Assembly (NCBI RefSeq): GCF_001617365.1
Contig: NZ_LVJR01000029.1
Span: forward strand, 124,001-188,000
Direction of reading: 5' to 3'
DNA length: 64,000 nt
Origin: Rhodanobacter sp. FW104-R8
GTDB taxonomy: Bacteria; Pseudomonadota; Gammaproteobacteria; Xanthomonadales; Rhodanobacteraceae
Of this stretch, positions 55,274 to 64,000 are shown one piece after another; position 1 is the first letter of the stretch; each line of letters starts with the position of its first letter. The notes under the pieces were generated by a model. That model was given only the letters and a program-made list of their open reading frames with translations, made no database searches and was not told the DNA's origin. A program made the position numbers and the translations under genes.

Positions 55274-56233
55274 TCAGCGGCGGAAGCGGTCGGTCGCCTC
55301 CACCAGCTCGTGCACGTTGCCCGGCTCGAACGCCGAGTGGCCGGCATCCTGCACGATGCGCAGGTCGGCCTCGGGCCAGGCGCGATGCAGGTCCCACGCG
55401 CTGCGCAGCGGACAGACCACGTCGTAGCGGCCCTGCACGATCACCGCCGGGATGTTGCGGATGCGCTCGACGTTGCGCAGCAACTGGTCGTCGTGCTCGA
55501 AGAAGCCGCCGTTGACGAAGTAGTGGCACTCGATGCGCGCGAAAGCCAGCGCGAACTCGTCCTCGGCGCTGGACTCGATGTGCGACTTGTCCTGCCACAG
55601 GAAGCTGGTGGCGCCCTCCCATACCGACCAGGCGCGCGCCGCGTCGATGCGCGCCTTCGCGTCCGGGCCGGTCAGGCGGCGGTGGTAGGCGCTGATCAGG
55701 TCGCCGCGCTCCACTTCGGGGATCGCCGCCAGATAGGTTTCCCACGCATCCGGATACAGCGCGTCGCAGCCCTTCTGGTAGAACCACTCCAGCTCCCAGC
55801 GGCGCAGCATGAAGATGCCGCGCAACACCAGCTCGGTGACCTTGTCCGGATGCGTCTGCGCATAGGCCAGCGCCAGCGTGGAGCCCCACGAGCCGCCGAA
55901 CACCTGCCAGCGGTCGATCCCCAGATGCCGGCGCACGCGCTCGATGTCGGCGACCAGGTCCCAGGTGGTGTTGTCGGCCAGTTCGGCGTGCGGCGTGGAC
56001 CGGCCGCAACCGCGCTGGTCGAACAGCACGATGCGGTAGACCGCCGGGTCGAAGAAGCGCCGGCATTTCGGATTGGTGCCGCCGCCCGGGCCGCCGTGCA
56101 GGAACACCACCGGCTTGCCGTGCGGGTTGCCGCTCTGCTCGTAGTACAGCGTGTGCAGCGGCGAGACCGGCAGGAAGCCGCTGTCGAACGACTCGATCTC
56201 GGGATACAACGAACGCAGCGGCGACGACGGCAT
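55274..56233 (-). CDS. pip: Proline iminopeptidase
   Basis: A 319-residue alpha/beta hydrolase (S33) that removes N-terminal proline from peptides. HGGPGGGTNP is the oxyanion loop, Ser115 in GGSWGST the nucleophile, with Asp in QGRYDVVCP and His in DAGHSAFEPG completing the triad; RGIFMLRRWELEWFYQKG is characteristic of Pip. Cytoplasmic, no signal peptide. Stands alone between a REP pair and the FAD dehydrogenase. Confidence 0.96.
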   Translation of the reverse strand: MPSSPLRSLYPEIESFDSGFLPVSPLHTLYYEQSGNPHGKPVVFLHGGPGGGTNPKCRRFFDPAVYRIVLFDQRGCGRSTPHAELADNTTWDLVADIERVRRHLGIDRWQVFGGSWGSTLALAYAQTHPDKVTELVLRGIFMLRRWELEWFYQKGCDALYPDAWETYLAAIPEVERGDLISAYHRRLTGPDAKARIDAARAWSVWEGATSFLWQDKSHIESSAEDEFALAFARIECHYFVNGGFFEHDDQLLRNVERIRNIPAVIVQGRYDVVCPLRSAWDLHRAWPEADLRIVQDAGHSAFEPGNVHELVEATDRFRR

Positions 56234-56295
56234 GACGGCTCCCTCGAATCAACAGACAAGCCGCCAAGCCTAGCACGGGCGCGGCTTGCGGGCCT

Positions 56296-57687
56296 TCAGC
56301 CGTCCGCGAACAGCTTGCCCGGATTGAGGATACCGTTGGGATCGAACACCTTGCGCACGCCCCGCATCAGCGCGATTTCCGCCGCGCTGCGGGTGCTGTC
56401 CAGATACGCCCGCTTGACCAGGCCGATGCCGTGCTCGGCCGAGATGCTGCCGCCGTGGCGCTGCAGCGTCGCGGCCAGCAACGCGGTGACGTGTTCGCAC
56501 TGGGCGATGAACGCGTCCTCGGCCAGGCCGTCCGGGCGCAAGACGTTGATATGCAGGTTGCCGTCGCCGATATGGCCGAACCAGACCACCTCGGCCCGCG
56601 GATACTCGCGCGCCAGCAGCGCCTGCATCTCGTGCAGGAACGCCGGCACCGCACTGATCCGCACCGACACGTCGTTCTTGTACGGCCGCCACGGCGCCAG
56701 GCTTTCGGTGATGCCCTCGCGCAGCCGCCACAACGCGGCAGCCTGCGCCTCGCTCTGCGCGATCACGCCGTCGCTGACCCAGCCACGCTCCAGCGCCTGC
56801 TCGAACGCGGCCAGGGCGGCCTCCTGCTGCCGTTCGTCGGCCGCGTCGAACTCGGTCACCACGTAGTACGGGTGGTCGCCGGCGATGGCGCGCTGCGCGC
56901 CGTGGGCCAGCACGTGCCGCAGCGCGTGGTCGGTGAAGAACTCGAACGCCTGCAGCGGCAGCCGCGTACGGAACAGCGCGAACACTTGCATCAACGCATC
57001 CATGTCCGGCAGCGCCAGCAGCATCACCTGCGACGGCGGCGGCGGGTCGGTCAGCCTGAGCGTGGCCTCCACCACGATGCCCAGGGTGCCCTCCGAGCCG
57101 ACCATCAGCTGGCGGAAATCGTAGCCGCTGGAGTTCTTGATCAGGCCGCGGTTGAGTTCTAGCAATTCACCGTGGCCGGTGACCACCTTCAGCCCGGCGA
57201 TCCACTCGCGCGTATTGCCGTAGCGGATCACCCGGATACCGCCGGCATTGGTGGCGATGTTGCCGCCGATCGAGCACGAGCCGCGCGCCGCAAAATCGAC
57301 CGGATAGACCAGCCCATGCCCGTGCGCGGCCTCGTGCACGTGCTGCAGGATCACCCCCGGCTGCACGCTGAGCGTGCGATCGACGGCATCGAAACCCAGC
57401 ACCCGGTTCATCCGCTCCAGGCTCAGCACCAGCTCGCCGTTCGCCGCCACCGCGCCGCCGGACAGGCCGGTGCGCCCGCCGGACGGCACGATCGCCACGC
57501 GCCGCTCGTTCGCCCAGCGCATGATCGCCAGCACCTCTTCCGTGCTGGCCGGCAGGGCGACCGCCAGCGGCGCGGGCGTCCAGCGGCGGGTCCAGTCGCG
57601 GCCGTAATGCTCCAGGTCGGCGGATGCGGTGAGCAGGCGCAGCCCGGGCAAGCAGCCGGACAATTCGGTGAGGCGAGGGTCGGACAT
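56296..57687 (-). CDS. FAD-linked D-2-hydroxyacid dehydrogenase, likely D-2-hydroxyglutarate dehydrogenase
   Basis: A 463-residue flavoprotein of the GlcD/D-lactate dehydrogenase family. The FAD-binding PCMH domain shows VPSGGRTGLSGGAV and GSCSIGGNIATNAGG; the C-terminal FAD-oxidase domain has FGHIGDGNLHINVL and the GSISAEHGIGLVKR metal/substrate block, ending NPNGILNPGKLF-like. It starts 122 bases from divergent serA. SerA can release D-2-hydroxyglutarate as a by-product, and a D-2-hydroxyglutarate dehydrogenase is known to support SerA in Pseudomonas, so that substrate is favoured from context. D-lactate or glycolate remain possible. Start at 57687 follows GGAG. Confidence 0.85.
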   Translation of the reverse strand: MSDPRLTELSGCLPGLRLLTASADLEHYGRDWTRRWTPAPLAVALPASTEEVLAIMRWANERRVAIVPSGGRTGLSGGAVAANGELVLSLERMNRVLGFDAVDRTLSVQPGVILQHVHEAAHGHGLVYPVDFAARGSCSIGGNIATNAGGIRVIRYGNTREWIAGLKVVTGHGELLELNRGLIKNSSGYDFRQLMVGSEGTLGIVVEATLRLTDPPPPSQVMLLALPDMDALMQVFALFRTRLPLQAFEFFTDHALRHVLAHGAQRAIAGDHPYYVVTEFDAADERQQEAALAAFEQALERGWVSDGVIAQSEAQAAALWRLREGITESLAPWRPYKNDVSVRISAVPAFLHEMQALLAREYPRAEVVWFGHIGDGNLHINVLRPDGLAEDAFIAQCEHVTALLAATLQRHGGSISAEHGIGLVKRAYLDSTRSAAEIALMRGVRKVFDPNGILNPGKLFADG

Positions 57688-57809
57688 GCTGGGCTCCGGA
57701 ATCATGCCCACAGCCTGCCAGCCGCCTCGCGCCGCGTCCAGTGTTGCAGTGCCGCAAATCGTCTCCGACTCTGGCATAGTAGGGCCTCCACCCCTTGCCA
57801 GGACCGACG

Positions 57810-59042
57810 ATGCAGACCTCCTACCCCCGCCAGGACATCAAGGTATTGCTGCTGGAGGGTGTCAGCGCCAGCGCGGTCGAAAGTTTCCACCGTGCCGGCT
57901 ACAGCCAGGTCGAACTGCATGCGAAATCGTTGCCGGAAGCCGAACTGAAGGCGCGCATCAGCGACGCGCACATCATCGGCATCCGCTCGCGTACCCAGCT
58001 CACTGCCGAGGTGCTGGCGCAGGCCAAGCGGCTGATCGCCGTGGGCTGCTTCTGCATCGGCACCAACCAGGTGGACCTGGGCGCCGCGCGCAAGCTCGGC
58101 GTGCCCGTGTTCAACGCGCCCTATTCCAACACCCGCAGCGTGGCCGAACTGGTGATCGCCGAGGCGATCATGCTGCTGCGCGGCATCCCGCAGAAGAACG
58201 CGCAGTGCCATCGCGGCGGCTGGTCCAAGTCGGCCAGCGGCAGCTACGAAACCCGCGACAAGGTGCTGGGCATCGTCGGCTACGGCCACATCGGCACCCA
58301 GGTCGGCGTGCTGGCCGAGAGCCTGGGCATGCGGGTGATCTTCCACGACATCGAGACCAAGCTGGCGCTGGGCAATGCCCGTGCCGTCTCCAGCCTGGAC
58401 GAACTGCTGGAGCGCGCCGATGTGGTCACCCTGCACGTGCCGGAAACCCCCGCCACGCAGCTGATGATTCGCCACGGGCAGCTGGCGAAGATGCGCGCCG
58501 GCGCGATGCTGATCAACGCCTCGCGTGGCAGCGTGGTGGACATCGACGCGCTGGCCGCGGCGCTGCGCGAGGGCCACCTGGCCGGCGCGGCGGTGGACGT
58601 GTTCCCGAGCGAGCCCAAGGGCAACGACGACCCCTTCGTCTCGGCGCTGGTCGGCATGGACAACGTGATCCTCACGCCGCACATCGGCGGCAGCACGCTG
58701 GAGGCGCAGGACAACATCGGCATCGAGGTCGCCAGCAAGCTGATCCGCTACAGCGACAACGGCTCGACCCTGTCGGCGGTGAACTTCCCGGAAGTCACCC
58801 TGCCCGAGCACCCGCACAGCCGCCGCCTGCTGCACATCCACCGCAACGTGCCGGGCATGTTGTCGCGCATCAACGAACTGTTCTCGGCCGGCAACATCAA
58901 CATCGACGCGCAGTTCCTGCAAACCGACGGCGAAGTCGGCTACGTGGTGATCGACGTCAGCGCCGACGAGGCCCAGGCCAGCGACCTGAAGGCGAAGCTG
59001 GCGGCGATCCCGGGCACGCTGCGTAGCCGCGTGCTGTACTGA
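57810..59042 (+). CDS. serA: D-3-phosphoglycerate dehydrogenase
   Basis: A 410-residue NAD enzyme for the first step of serine synthesis. It has the substrate domain (IRSRTQLTAEVLAQA), the nucleotide fold GIVGYGHIGTQVG, catalytic Arg in NASRGSVVDIDAL, Glu and His (LTPHIGGSTLEAQ), and a C-terminal ACT domain (from about residue 335, HRNVPGMLSRINELF) for serine feedback. Same architecture and length as E. coli SerA (410). Start 57810 has AGGA upstream. A perfect hairpin follows the stop. Confidence 0.97.
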   Translation: MQTSYPRQDIKVLLLEGVSASAVESFHRAGYSQVELHAKSLPEAELKARISDAHIIGIRSRTQLTAEVLAQAKRLIAVGCFCIGTNQVDLGAARKLGVPVFNAPYSNTRSVAELVIAEAIMLLRGIPQKNAQCHRGGWSKSASGSYETRDKVLGIVGYGHIGTQVGVLAESLGMRVIFHDIETKLALGNARAVSSLDELLERADVVTLHVPETPATQLMIRHGQLAKMRAGAMLINASRGSVVDIDALAAALREGHLAGAAVDVFPSEPKGNDDPFVSALVGMDNVILTPHIGGSTLEAQDNIGIEVASKLIRYSDNGSTLSAVNFPEVTLPEHPHSRRLLHIHRNVPGMLSRINELFSAGNINIDAQFLQTDGEVGYVVIDVSADEAQASDLKAKLAAIPGTLRSRVLY

Positions 59043-59043
59043 C

Positions 59044-59075
59044 GACACGAGGGGCGCCGCAGCGCCCCTCGTGTC
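59044..59075. terminator. Perfect 14-bp hairpin after serA
   Basis: GACACGAGGGGCGC pairs with GCGCCCCTCGTGTC around CGCA, directly after the stop codon. No T-run follows on either strand. It lies between convergent genes, so it could stop both. Confidence 0.6.
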
Positions 59076-59099
59076 ACCACCGCGACACGCCGGCCGATC

Positions 59100-59435
59100 T
59101 CAGTGGCCGATGTCCTTGCTGACCTGGTTTTCCTGCTGGTTCAGCGTCTTCTGTTCCTGCTTGGTGACGTGGCTGTGGTCCTGGCTGGCCATGTCGCGCT
59201 CTTCCTGGCGGATCTGGCGATCGTCCTGGTGCAGCTTGGCCGCCTGGGCCTTGCTCATGTCGCCTTCCTTCACTTCTTCATGGATGCGCGCGTTCTGGCG
59301 ATGCAGGCGGTTGTTGACCTGTTCGCGGCGCGGATGGTGCTTCTGCCACTTGGTGTCGACGTCCTTCGCGACGCACACGGTCGTGCCCGCGACGGCAACC
59401 AGCAGGGTGGCGACAAGCAGGGACTGGATCTTCAT
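59100..59435 (-). CDS. Small secreted charged-helix protein of unknown function
   Basis: A 111-residue protein with a clear signal peptide (MKIQSLLVATLLVAVAGTTVCVA, cleavage about residue 23) followed by a highly charged, Gln/His/Lys/Asp-rich all-helical region without other hydrophobic segments (RQNARIHEEVKEGDMSKAQA, then LHQDDRQIRQEERDMASQDHS). Similar small proteins occur in xanthomonads and Burkholderiales as conserved hypotheticals. GGAGA precedes the ATG at 59435; a reading from 59552 adds non-conserved residues. The function is unknown. It converges on serA across a hairpin. Confidence 0.75.
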   Translation of the reverse strand: MKIQSLLVATLLVAVAGTTVCVAKDVDTKWQKHHPRREQVNNRLHRQNARIHEEVKEGDMSKAQAAKLHQDDRQIRQEERDMASQDHSHVTKQEQKTLNQQENQVSKDIGH

Positions 59436-59613
59436 GGTGTGTCTCCGTCGGTTCTGGTTTGGGATGACGGACACCGGCGCCACCGGCGTCCGTGAGGCGC
59501 ATCCTACGGAGCTGTTCCGACGCGGCGCCAGTGGGTCGCACGCGCCGCCCATGCCTGCGGTTCAGATGCCTTCCTGGGGACTGAACGCAAGAATTAGCGA
59601 TGCGCTCTTCGCG

Positions 59614-60363
59614 TCAACCGGAGCGGCCGGATACGCGTGTCCGCCCGGTTTGGGCAGGCCTGCCTGCCGCCATCTTTTTCTCCGACGCCAGCTTCGCCGC
59701 GGCGGCGCCTGCCGATCCCTTGCGCGCGCCGGCCGACTTGGCAGAGACACGGCTGCGCTCCAGGCGACGCTCCTCGCGGAACGCGTCCGCATAGGCCTTC
59801 AACTCGTCGCGCTTCTTCGCGCTGGCGTCCGGCCCGGAAAGCCGACCCTCGTCGATGCCCTGCAGCATCCGCTGCAGCAGGTCGTAGTCGTGGTAATCGC
59901 GGTAAGGCTTGAGGTCGAGATCCGCCGGCACCCTGGTCAGGCGCTCGTCGCCGACCGACTTCACGTACTTCTGCATGAAGCGGTCGTAGGCGGCCCAGGT
60001 GATCCGCTCGGCGTTCACCGCCGCTTCCTCGGCGCGCGTCGCGATCTGGTGCGCATGCAGATAGTGCAGGCCCAACTGGTCGATCAGGGTCTTTTCCACT
60101 TCCTCGTGCAGGATCAGGAAGCGGTCCACCTCGACGGTGCGCCCGCGGAACGTGAAGCTCTTCGGCAGGTGACGGTCGATGTAGATGGTCTTGCCGTCCT
60201 TGCTGTAGCCGGCGAGGTAGGGAATGTCGTGCGTGCGGTCGAGCTTCTTCACCCGTCGCAGGATCGCGTCCAACGCACGATCCAGCATCAACGCCGAAAC
60301 GTACCAGTCGGGAGCCTTCAACTTCACGTGCGGCGCGCAGGGATGACAGCTGTTCGACGGCAT
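59614..60363 (-). CDS. Conserved unknown protein with HEEVEK motif and basic tail
   Basis: A 249-residue soluble protein I do not recognise. It starts MPSNSCHPCAPHVKLKAPDW with a CxxC-like pair (Cys6 and Cys9), has GYSKDGKTIYIDRHLPKSF then FLILHEEVEKTLIDQLGLHYLHAHQIA, where H-E-x-x-E-K and later His residues could be a metal site, and continues with a helical region and an Ala/Lys/Arg-rich basic tail (from about residue 200) that might bind nucleic acid. There is no signal peptide or membrane segment. The start at 60363 is chosen because the longer frame from 60453 reads through a GC-rich gap. It lies next to the tRNA-Pro terminator; no mobile gene is near. Confidence 0.7.
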   Translation of the reverse strand: MPSNSCHPCAPHVKLKAPDWYVSALMLDRALDAILRRVKKLDRTHDIPYLAGYSKDGKTIYIDRHLPKSFTFRGRTVEVDRFLILHEEVEKTLIDQLGLHYLHAHQIATRAEEAAVNAERITWAAYDRFMQKYVKSVGDERLTRVPADLDLKPYRDYHDYDLLQRMLQGIDEGRLSGPDASAKKRDELKAYADAFREERRLERSRVSAKSAGARKGSAGAAAAKLASEKKMAAGRPAQTGRTRVSGRSG

Positions 60364-60461
60364 GACGGTATCTCCCGGATGTGGAAAGCTCCAGCCGGAG
60401 CCTACCCCACGGCACGCACCCGGTGCACCACCGTCTTGCCCGGCCGCATGCACCGCCGGCG

Positions 60462-60491
60462 AAAACAGGAAACGGCGCCAGGGCGCCGTTT
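60462..60491 (-). terminator. Terminator downstream of tRNA-Pro
   Basis: AAACGGCGCC/GGCGCCGTTT is a perfect 10-bp stem with a 2-base loop, followed on the minus strand by CCTGTTTTC. It stands about 20 bases past the tRNA 3' end. Confidence 0.75.
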
Positions 60492-60510
60492 CTGTCGAAT
60501 CTTCCGAATT

Positions 60511-60587
60511 GGTCGGGGCGGCCGGATTCGAACCGACGACCCTCTGCCCCCCAGGCAGATGCGCTACCAGGCTGCGCTACGCCCCGA
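60511..60587 (-). tRNA. tRNA-Pro, anticodon GGG
   Basis: 77-base gene including an encoded 3' CCA. Acceptor stem CGGGGCG/CGCCCCG pairs fully; the D-arm contains AGCGCAGCCTGGTAGCGC; the anticodon stem TCTGC/GCAGA encloses the loop CTGGGGG with anticodon GGG; the T-arm has GGTTCGAATCC. It lies downstream of pheST-ihfA and the MerR gene, the common gammaproteobacterial order, 50 bases past the merR stop. Confidence 0.97.
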
Positions 60588-60636
60588 CGCTACGGCAAGC
60601 TGGCAAGTCTAGCAGCTTGTGCAGGCGGTCCGGAAG

Positions 60637-60993
60637 TCAGCGGCGCAGTAGCGCCAGCACTTCCTCCAGTTCCATCCGCACCTGGCGCACGATCTGGTGC
60701 GACATGCTCGCCTCCATCCGCGCCTGCGGGCCTTCCAGCCGCGCGCGCGCGCCGGTGATGGTGAACCCTTCGTCGTACAGCAGCGAACGGATCTGGCGGA
60801 TCATCAGCACGTCGTGGCGCTGATAATAGCGGCGGTTGCCGCGGCGCTTGACCGGATTGAGCGCGGGAAACTCCTGCTCCCAGTAGCGCAGCACGTGGGG
60901 CTTCACACCGCACAACTCGCCGACCTCACCGATGGTGAAGTAGCGCTTGGCCGGGATGGCAGGCAGTTCGGTGTTATTCCCTTGGTCCAGCAT
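60637..60993 (-). CDS. MerR-family transcriptional regulator next to ihfA
   Basis: A 118-residue regulator: MerR winged-helix (residues 17-85: [30 protein letters not shown] then [30 protein letters not shown]) and a short C-terminal helix for dimerisation. There are no effector-binding cysteines. A MerR gene right after ihfA is usual in gammaproteobacteria and betaproteobacteria, but its target is not known. It overlaps the 3' end of ihfA by 20 bases, so it is co-translated with it. Confidence 0.92.
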   Translation of the reverse strand: MLDQGNNTELPAIPAKRYFTIGEVGELCGVKPHVLRYWEQEFPALNPVKRRGNRRYYQRHDVLMIRQIRSLLYDEGFTITGARARLEGPQARMEASMSHQIVRQVRMELEEVLALLRR

Positions 60994-61273
60994 AGCCCTC
61001 GACTCTTACCTTGAGTTTCTGCCCTGGCCGGAACGTCACCACGCGCCGGGCGGAGATCGGGATCTCCTCGCCGGTCTTCGGGTTGCGCCCCGGCCGCTGG
61101 TTCTTCAGCCGCAGGTCGAAGTTGCCGAAACCGGACAGCTTCACCTGCTCGCCGCTTTCCAGGGCTTCGCGGACCACCTCGAAGTAGGCGTCCACGAATT
61201 CCTTCGCCTCGCGCTTGTTGAGGCCCACGTCGAGGAAAAGCCGCTCGGCCATTTCCGCCTTGGTCAGCGCCAT
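60974..61273 (-). CDS. ihfA: Integration host factor alpha subunit
   Basis: A 99-residue DNA-bending protein (HU/IHF family) that with IhfB shapes promoters, replication and recombination sites. [32 protein letters not shown] and [45 protein letters not shown] are nearly diagnostic; the tip Pro lies in RPGRNPKTG. It follows pheT by one base, the conserved pheS-pheT-ihfA order. Confidence 0.98.
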   Translation of the reverse strand: MALTKAEMAERLFLDVGLNKREAKEFVDAYFEVVREALESGEQVKLSGFGNFDLRLKNQRPGRNPKTGEEIPISARRVVTFRPGQKLKVRVEGYAGPRE

Positions 61274-61274
61274 C

Positions 61275-63704
61275 TCATCCTCGCAGCTTCGCCTTGCATG
61301 ATTGCTCCAACGCAGCTATCGCTTCACGTACGCAACGGTCCGCGTCGTCGTCGGTAAGGGTGCGTGAAGCGTCCTGCAAAATCAAGCCCATAGCGAGGCT
61401 TTTTCGGCCTGCTTCGACTCCCTTGCCGCTGTAGCGGTCGAACAGGCGCAATTCCTTCAGTCGCTCGCCCAGCGTGCGGCGGACCGTCTGCTCGATCTGT
61501 GACCAGCTGACCGATTCCGGCAGGTCCACCGCGATGTCGCGGCGCACCGCGGGGAACCTTGGCACCGCCCGTGCCTGCGGCAGGCGGCGCGCCAGCAGCG
61601 GCTCCAGGGCCAGCTCCAGCACGTGCACGTCGGCACCCAGGTCCAACACCCTGGCCAGCTGCGGGTGCAGCGCGCCCAGGTAGCCCGCCGTCACGCCATC
61701 GCGGACGATCCGCGCGCCACGACCCGGATGCAGCCAGCCCGGCAGGCCGTCGGCATGCACCGACCAGCGCCGCGGCTCGCCGCCCCAGGCGATCAGGGCG
61801 TCCAGGTCGCCCTTGAGGTCGTGGAAGTCCAGCGCACGCGCCAGCTCGCCCCACTGCTCGGCACGGGCATTGCCGCAGGCCACGATGGCCAGGCTTGGCG
61901 TTTCCACCGGGGGACCGCTTTGTTGAGAAGTCCGGCCAGGGATGGCCAGTTCTTCGCGCGGGGATGCGCCTTGATGAAATACCCGCGCCAGCTCGAACAG
62001 CCGCACCCGCTCCTGCTGGCGCGCGCGGTTGTGGCGCAGCGCCTCGATCAGCCCCGGCAGCAACGATGGCCGCATGATCGCCAGGTCGGCCGACAGCGGA
62101 TTGGCCAGCGGCACCAGCCGCTCGGTGAAGCCCCAGTCCGCCAGCAGGTCGGCCGCCACGAACGACAGATTGACGGCCTCGTAGTAGTCGCGCGCGGCCA
62201 GTTGCTCGCGCAGCGCCAGCTCGCCGATGCGCGCCTCCGGCTCGATCGCCAGGGTCAGCGCGCCGGCCGGCGTCGCGGTGGGAATGTTGTCGTAGCCGAA
62301 GATCCGCGCGACCTCCTCGATCAGGTCCTCCTCGCGCTCGATGTCGAAGCGGCTGCTTGGCGCGGTGATCCGCCAGCCGTCGGCGGTCGCCTCCACCCGC
62401 ATGCCCAGCGCGGTGAAGATGCGTACCACTTCGGCATCGGCCACGTCCACGCCGAGCACGCGCTTCAGGCGCGCACGACGCAAGGGGACCGGCGCGGGCC
62501 GCGGCAGGTCGGCCGGGTTCTCCGCCACCAGCACGGGGCCGGCCCGGCCGCCGGCGATCGCCAGCAGCAATTCGGTGGCACGCTCCAGCGCACGATGCGG
62601 CAGCTCGGGATCGACGCCGCGCTCGAAGCGGTGCGAGGCATCGGTGTGCAGGCCCAGCTTGCGGGCACGGCCCATGATCGCGGCCGGCGCGAAGTGCGCG
62701 GACTCCAGGAAGACGTTGCGGGTGGCGTCGGTGACGCGCGAATCGTAGCCGCCCATCACGCCGGCTACCGCCAGTGGCTTCTTCTCGTCGGCGACCAGCA
62801 CGAACCCTTCGTCCAGCTTCGCCTCGCAGCCGTCGAGCAGCTTCAGCGTCTCGCCGCTGCGCGCGTGGCGCACCACGACGTCGCCTTCCAGCGTGTCGTT
62901 GTCGAACGCATGCAGCGGCTGGCCCAGTTCCAGCATCACGTAGTTGGTGACGTCGACCACCGCGCTGATCGGGCGCAGGCCGGCACGGCGCAGGCGCTCG
63001 GCCAGCCACAGCGGCGTGCGTGCGGCCGGGTCGATGCCCTCGACGATGCGGCCGAGATAGCGCGGCGCATCCTTGCCGGCTTCCAGCCGGATGCCGCGAC
63101 GGGCCTCGCTGGTCACCGCTGCCGGCCCCTGCTCGCCGGTTTTCACGCGGCTGCCGAACAGCGCGGCCACGTCGTGCGCGAGGCCGTAGAGGCCCAGGCA
63201 ATCCGGACGGTTCGGGGTGAGCTTCAGCTCGATGCTGGCATCGGGCAGGCCGAGGTAGCCCGCCAGCGGCTGGCCGACCGGCGCATCCGGCGGCAACTCC
63301 AGCAGGCCCGAGGCGTCGGCGTCGAGGCCCAGCTCCTTGGCCGAGCACAACATGCCGAACGACTCCACGCCGCGCAGCTTGGCCGCCTTGATCGTGATGC
63401 CGCCCGGCAGGACCGCGCCCACCGTGGCCAGCGGCACCTTGATGCCCACGCGCGCATTCGGCGCGCCGCAGACGATCGTGAGCGGCGCGCCCTGCCCCGC
63501 ATCCACCTTGCACACCCGCAGGCGGTCGGCTTCCGGGTGTTTTTCGGCGGCGACGATCTCGGCCACCACCACGCCATCAAGGCCATCGCCCAGCGGGGTG
63601 AGCTCTTCGACTTCGAGGCCGGCCATGGTCAGCGCACGGGCCAGGGTGGCGCGGTCCGCCCGGATCTCGACCAGCTCGCGCAGCCAGTTTTCGGAAAATT
63701 TCAT
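61275..63704 (-). CDS. pheT: Phenylalanyl-tRNA synthetase beta subunit
   Basis: An 809-residue subunit of the alpha2-beta2 enzyme. N-terminal [14 protein letters not shown], the tRNA-binding (EMAP-like) domain with [20 protein letters not shown]3/B4 editing domain ([20 protein letters not shown]), B5 domain, the core fold, and the C-terminal ferredoxin-like anticodon-binding domain ([16 protein letters not shown] and [24 protein letters not shown]). Length is close to E. coli PheT (795). Coupled order pheS-pheT-ihfA. Confidence 0.98.
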   Translation of the reverse strand: MKFSENWLRELVEIRADRATLARALTMAGLEVEELTPLGDGLDGVVVAEIVAAEKHPEADRLRVCKVDAGQGAPLTIVCGAPNARVGIKVPLATVGAVLPGGITIKAAKLRGVESFGMLCSAKELGLDADASGLLELPPDAPVGQPLAGYLGLPDASIELKLTPNRPDCLGLYGLAHDVAALFGSRVKTGEQGPAAVTSEARRGIRLEAGKDAPRYLGRIVEGIDPAARTPLWLAERLRRAGLRPISAVVDVTNYVMLELGQPLHAFDNDTLEGDVVVRHARSGETLKLLDGCEAKLDEGFVLVADEKKPLAVAGVMGGYDSRVTDATRNVFLESAHFAPAAIMGRARKLGLHTDASHRFERGVDPELPHRALERATELLLAIAGGRAGPVLVAENPADLPRPAPVPLRRARLKRVLGVDVADAEVVRIFTALGMRVEATADGWRITAPSSRFDIEREEDLIEEVARIFGYDNIPTATPAGALTLAIEPEARIGELALREQLAARDYYEAVNLSFVAADLLADWGFTERLVPLANPLSADLAIMRPSLLPGLIEALRHNRARQQERVRLFELARVFHQGASPREELAIPGRTSQQSGPPVETPSLAIVACGNARAEQWGELARALDFHDLKGDLDALIAWGGEPRRWSVHADGLPGWLHPGRGARIVRDGVTAGYLGALHPQLARVLDLGADVHVLELALEPLLARRLPQARAVPRFPAVRRDIAVDLPESVSWSQIEQTVRRTLGERLKELRLFDRYSGKGVEAGRKSLAMGLILQDASRTLTDDDADRCVREAIAALEQSCKAKLRG

Positions 63705-63725
63705 GTCGTGTCCCTTGCCTGGCGT

Positions 63726-64000
<275 letters not shown>

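Noticed and set aside
60511-60587. tRNA-Pro as an integration site of a mobile island
   Set aside because: No integrase, no direct repeat of the tRNA 3' end and no phage genes were seen in the neighbouring 5 kb; the flanking genes are core.

Overview
The window reads as chromosome from a high-GC gammaproteobacterium of the order Xanthomonadales, most plausibly Rhodanobacteraceae (Rhodanobacter/Dyella-like). This is inferred from the leuS-lptE-holA-nadD order, a suf operon led by an Rrf2 regulator, AmgK-MurU peptidoglycan recycling, many secreted peptidases, and paired palindromic repeats of a kind common in xanthomonads and pseudomonads. It is core and near-core chromosome: there is no transposase, integrase, phage structural gene, CRISPR array or rRNA. 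One tRNA gene (Pro-GGG) is present.

Layout. 1-4693 (-): nadD (cut by the edge), holA, lptE, leuS. 4798-8375 (-): a pqi cluster in which PqiA is split into two half-proteins. 8513-10859 (+): a thioredoxin-TPR holdase and two small DUF proteins. 10880-13563: a peptidase remnant, then a lipoprotein M13 peptidase. 13957-16797 (+): rapA. 16840-22068 (-): amino-acid permease, rhomboid protease, NlpC/P60 hydrolase, YggS, M20 dipeptidase. 22273-23742 (+): a ComEA-like protein, a SET protein and a GNAT protein. 23776-28636 (-): a membrane protein coupled to an M1 peptidase, then a CysJ-like diflavin reductase with a likely Fur box. 28841-29700 (-): a Rieske ferredoxin coupled to a GNAT. 29878-31923 (+): a second, soluble M13 peptidase. 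31990-39346 (-): panE, an acyltransferase, and sufS-D-C-B-R behind a palindromic operator. 39482-41205 (+): amgK-murU. 40980-42284 (-): a sterol-desaturase-family protein. 42501-48350 (-): queA-tgt-yajC-secD-secF. 48384-52055 (-): ABC ATPase, permease, DesK-like kinase, DesR-like regulator. 52346-55159 (+): class-III aminotransferase, psiF, upp. 55274-59042: pip, an FAD-linked D-2-hydroxyacid dehydrogenase, and divergent serA. 59100-64000 (-): two unknown proteins, tRNA-Pro, a MerR regulator, ihfA, pheT and the 3' end of pheS.

Themes. Iron and Fe-S metabolism recurs (suf operon with a SufR/IscR-like regulator, Rieske protein, Fur-box reductase). Envelope upkeep recurs too (LptE, Pqi, SecDF-YajC, AmgK/MurU, NlpC/P60, and a sensor-kinase/ABC module of membrane-stress type). 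Extracytoplasmic and cytoplasmic peptidases are numerous (two M13, M1, M20, proline iminopeptidase, rhomboid, and the remnant of a probable M14 peptidase).

No clearly new multi-gene system was found. The best leads are the two M13 paralogues with a shared upstream element and near-identical 3' DNA, the suf operator overlapping its own -10, the YvfRSTU/Lnr-like ABC-kinase module, the FAD dehydrogenase/serA divergent pair, the M1 peptidase/membrane-protein pair, and the unknown 249-residue protein at 59614-60363.
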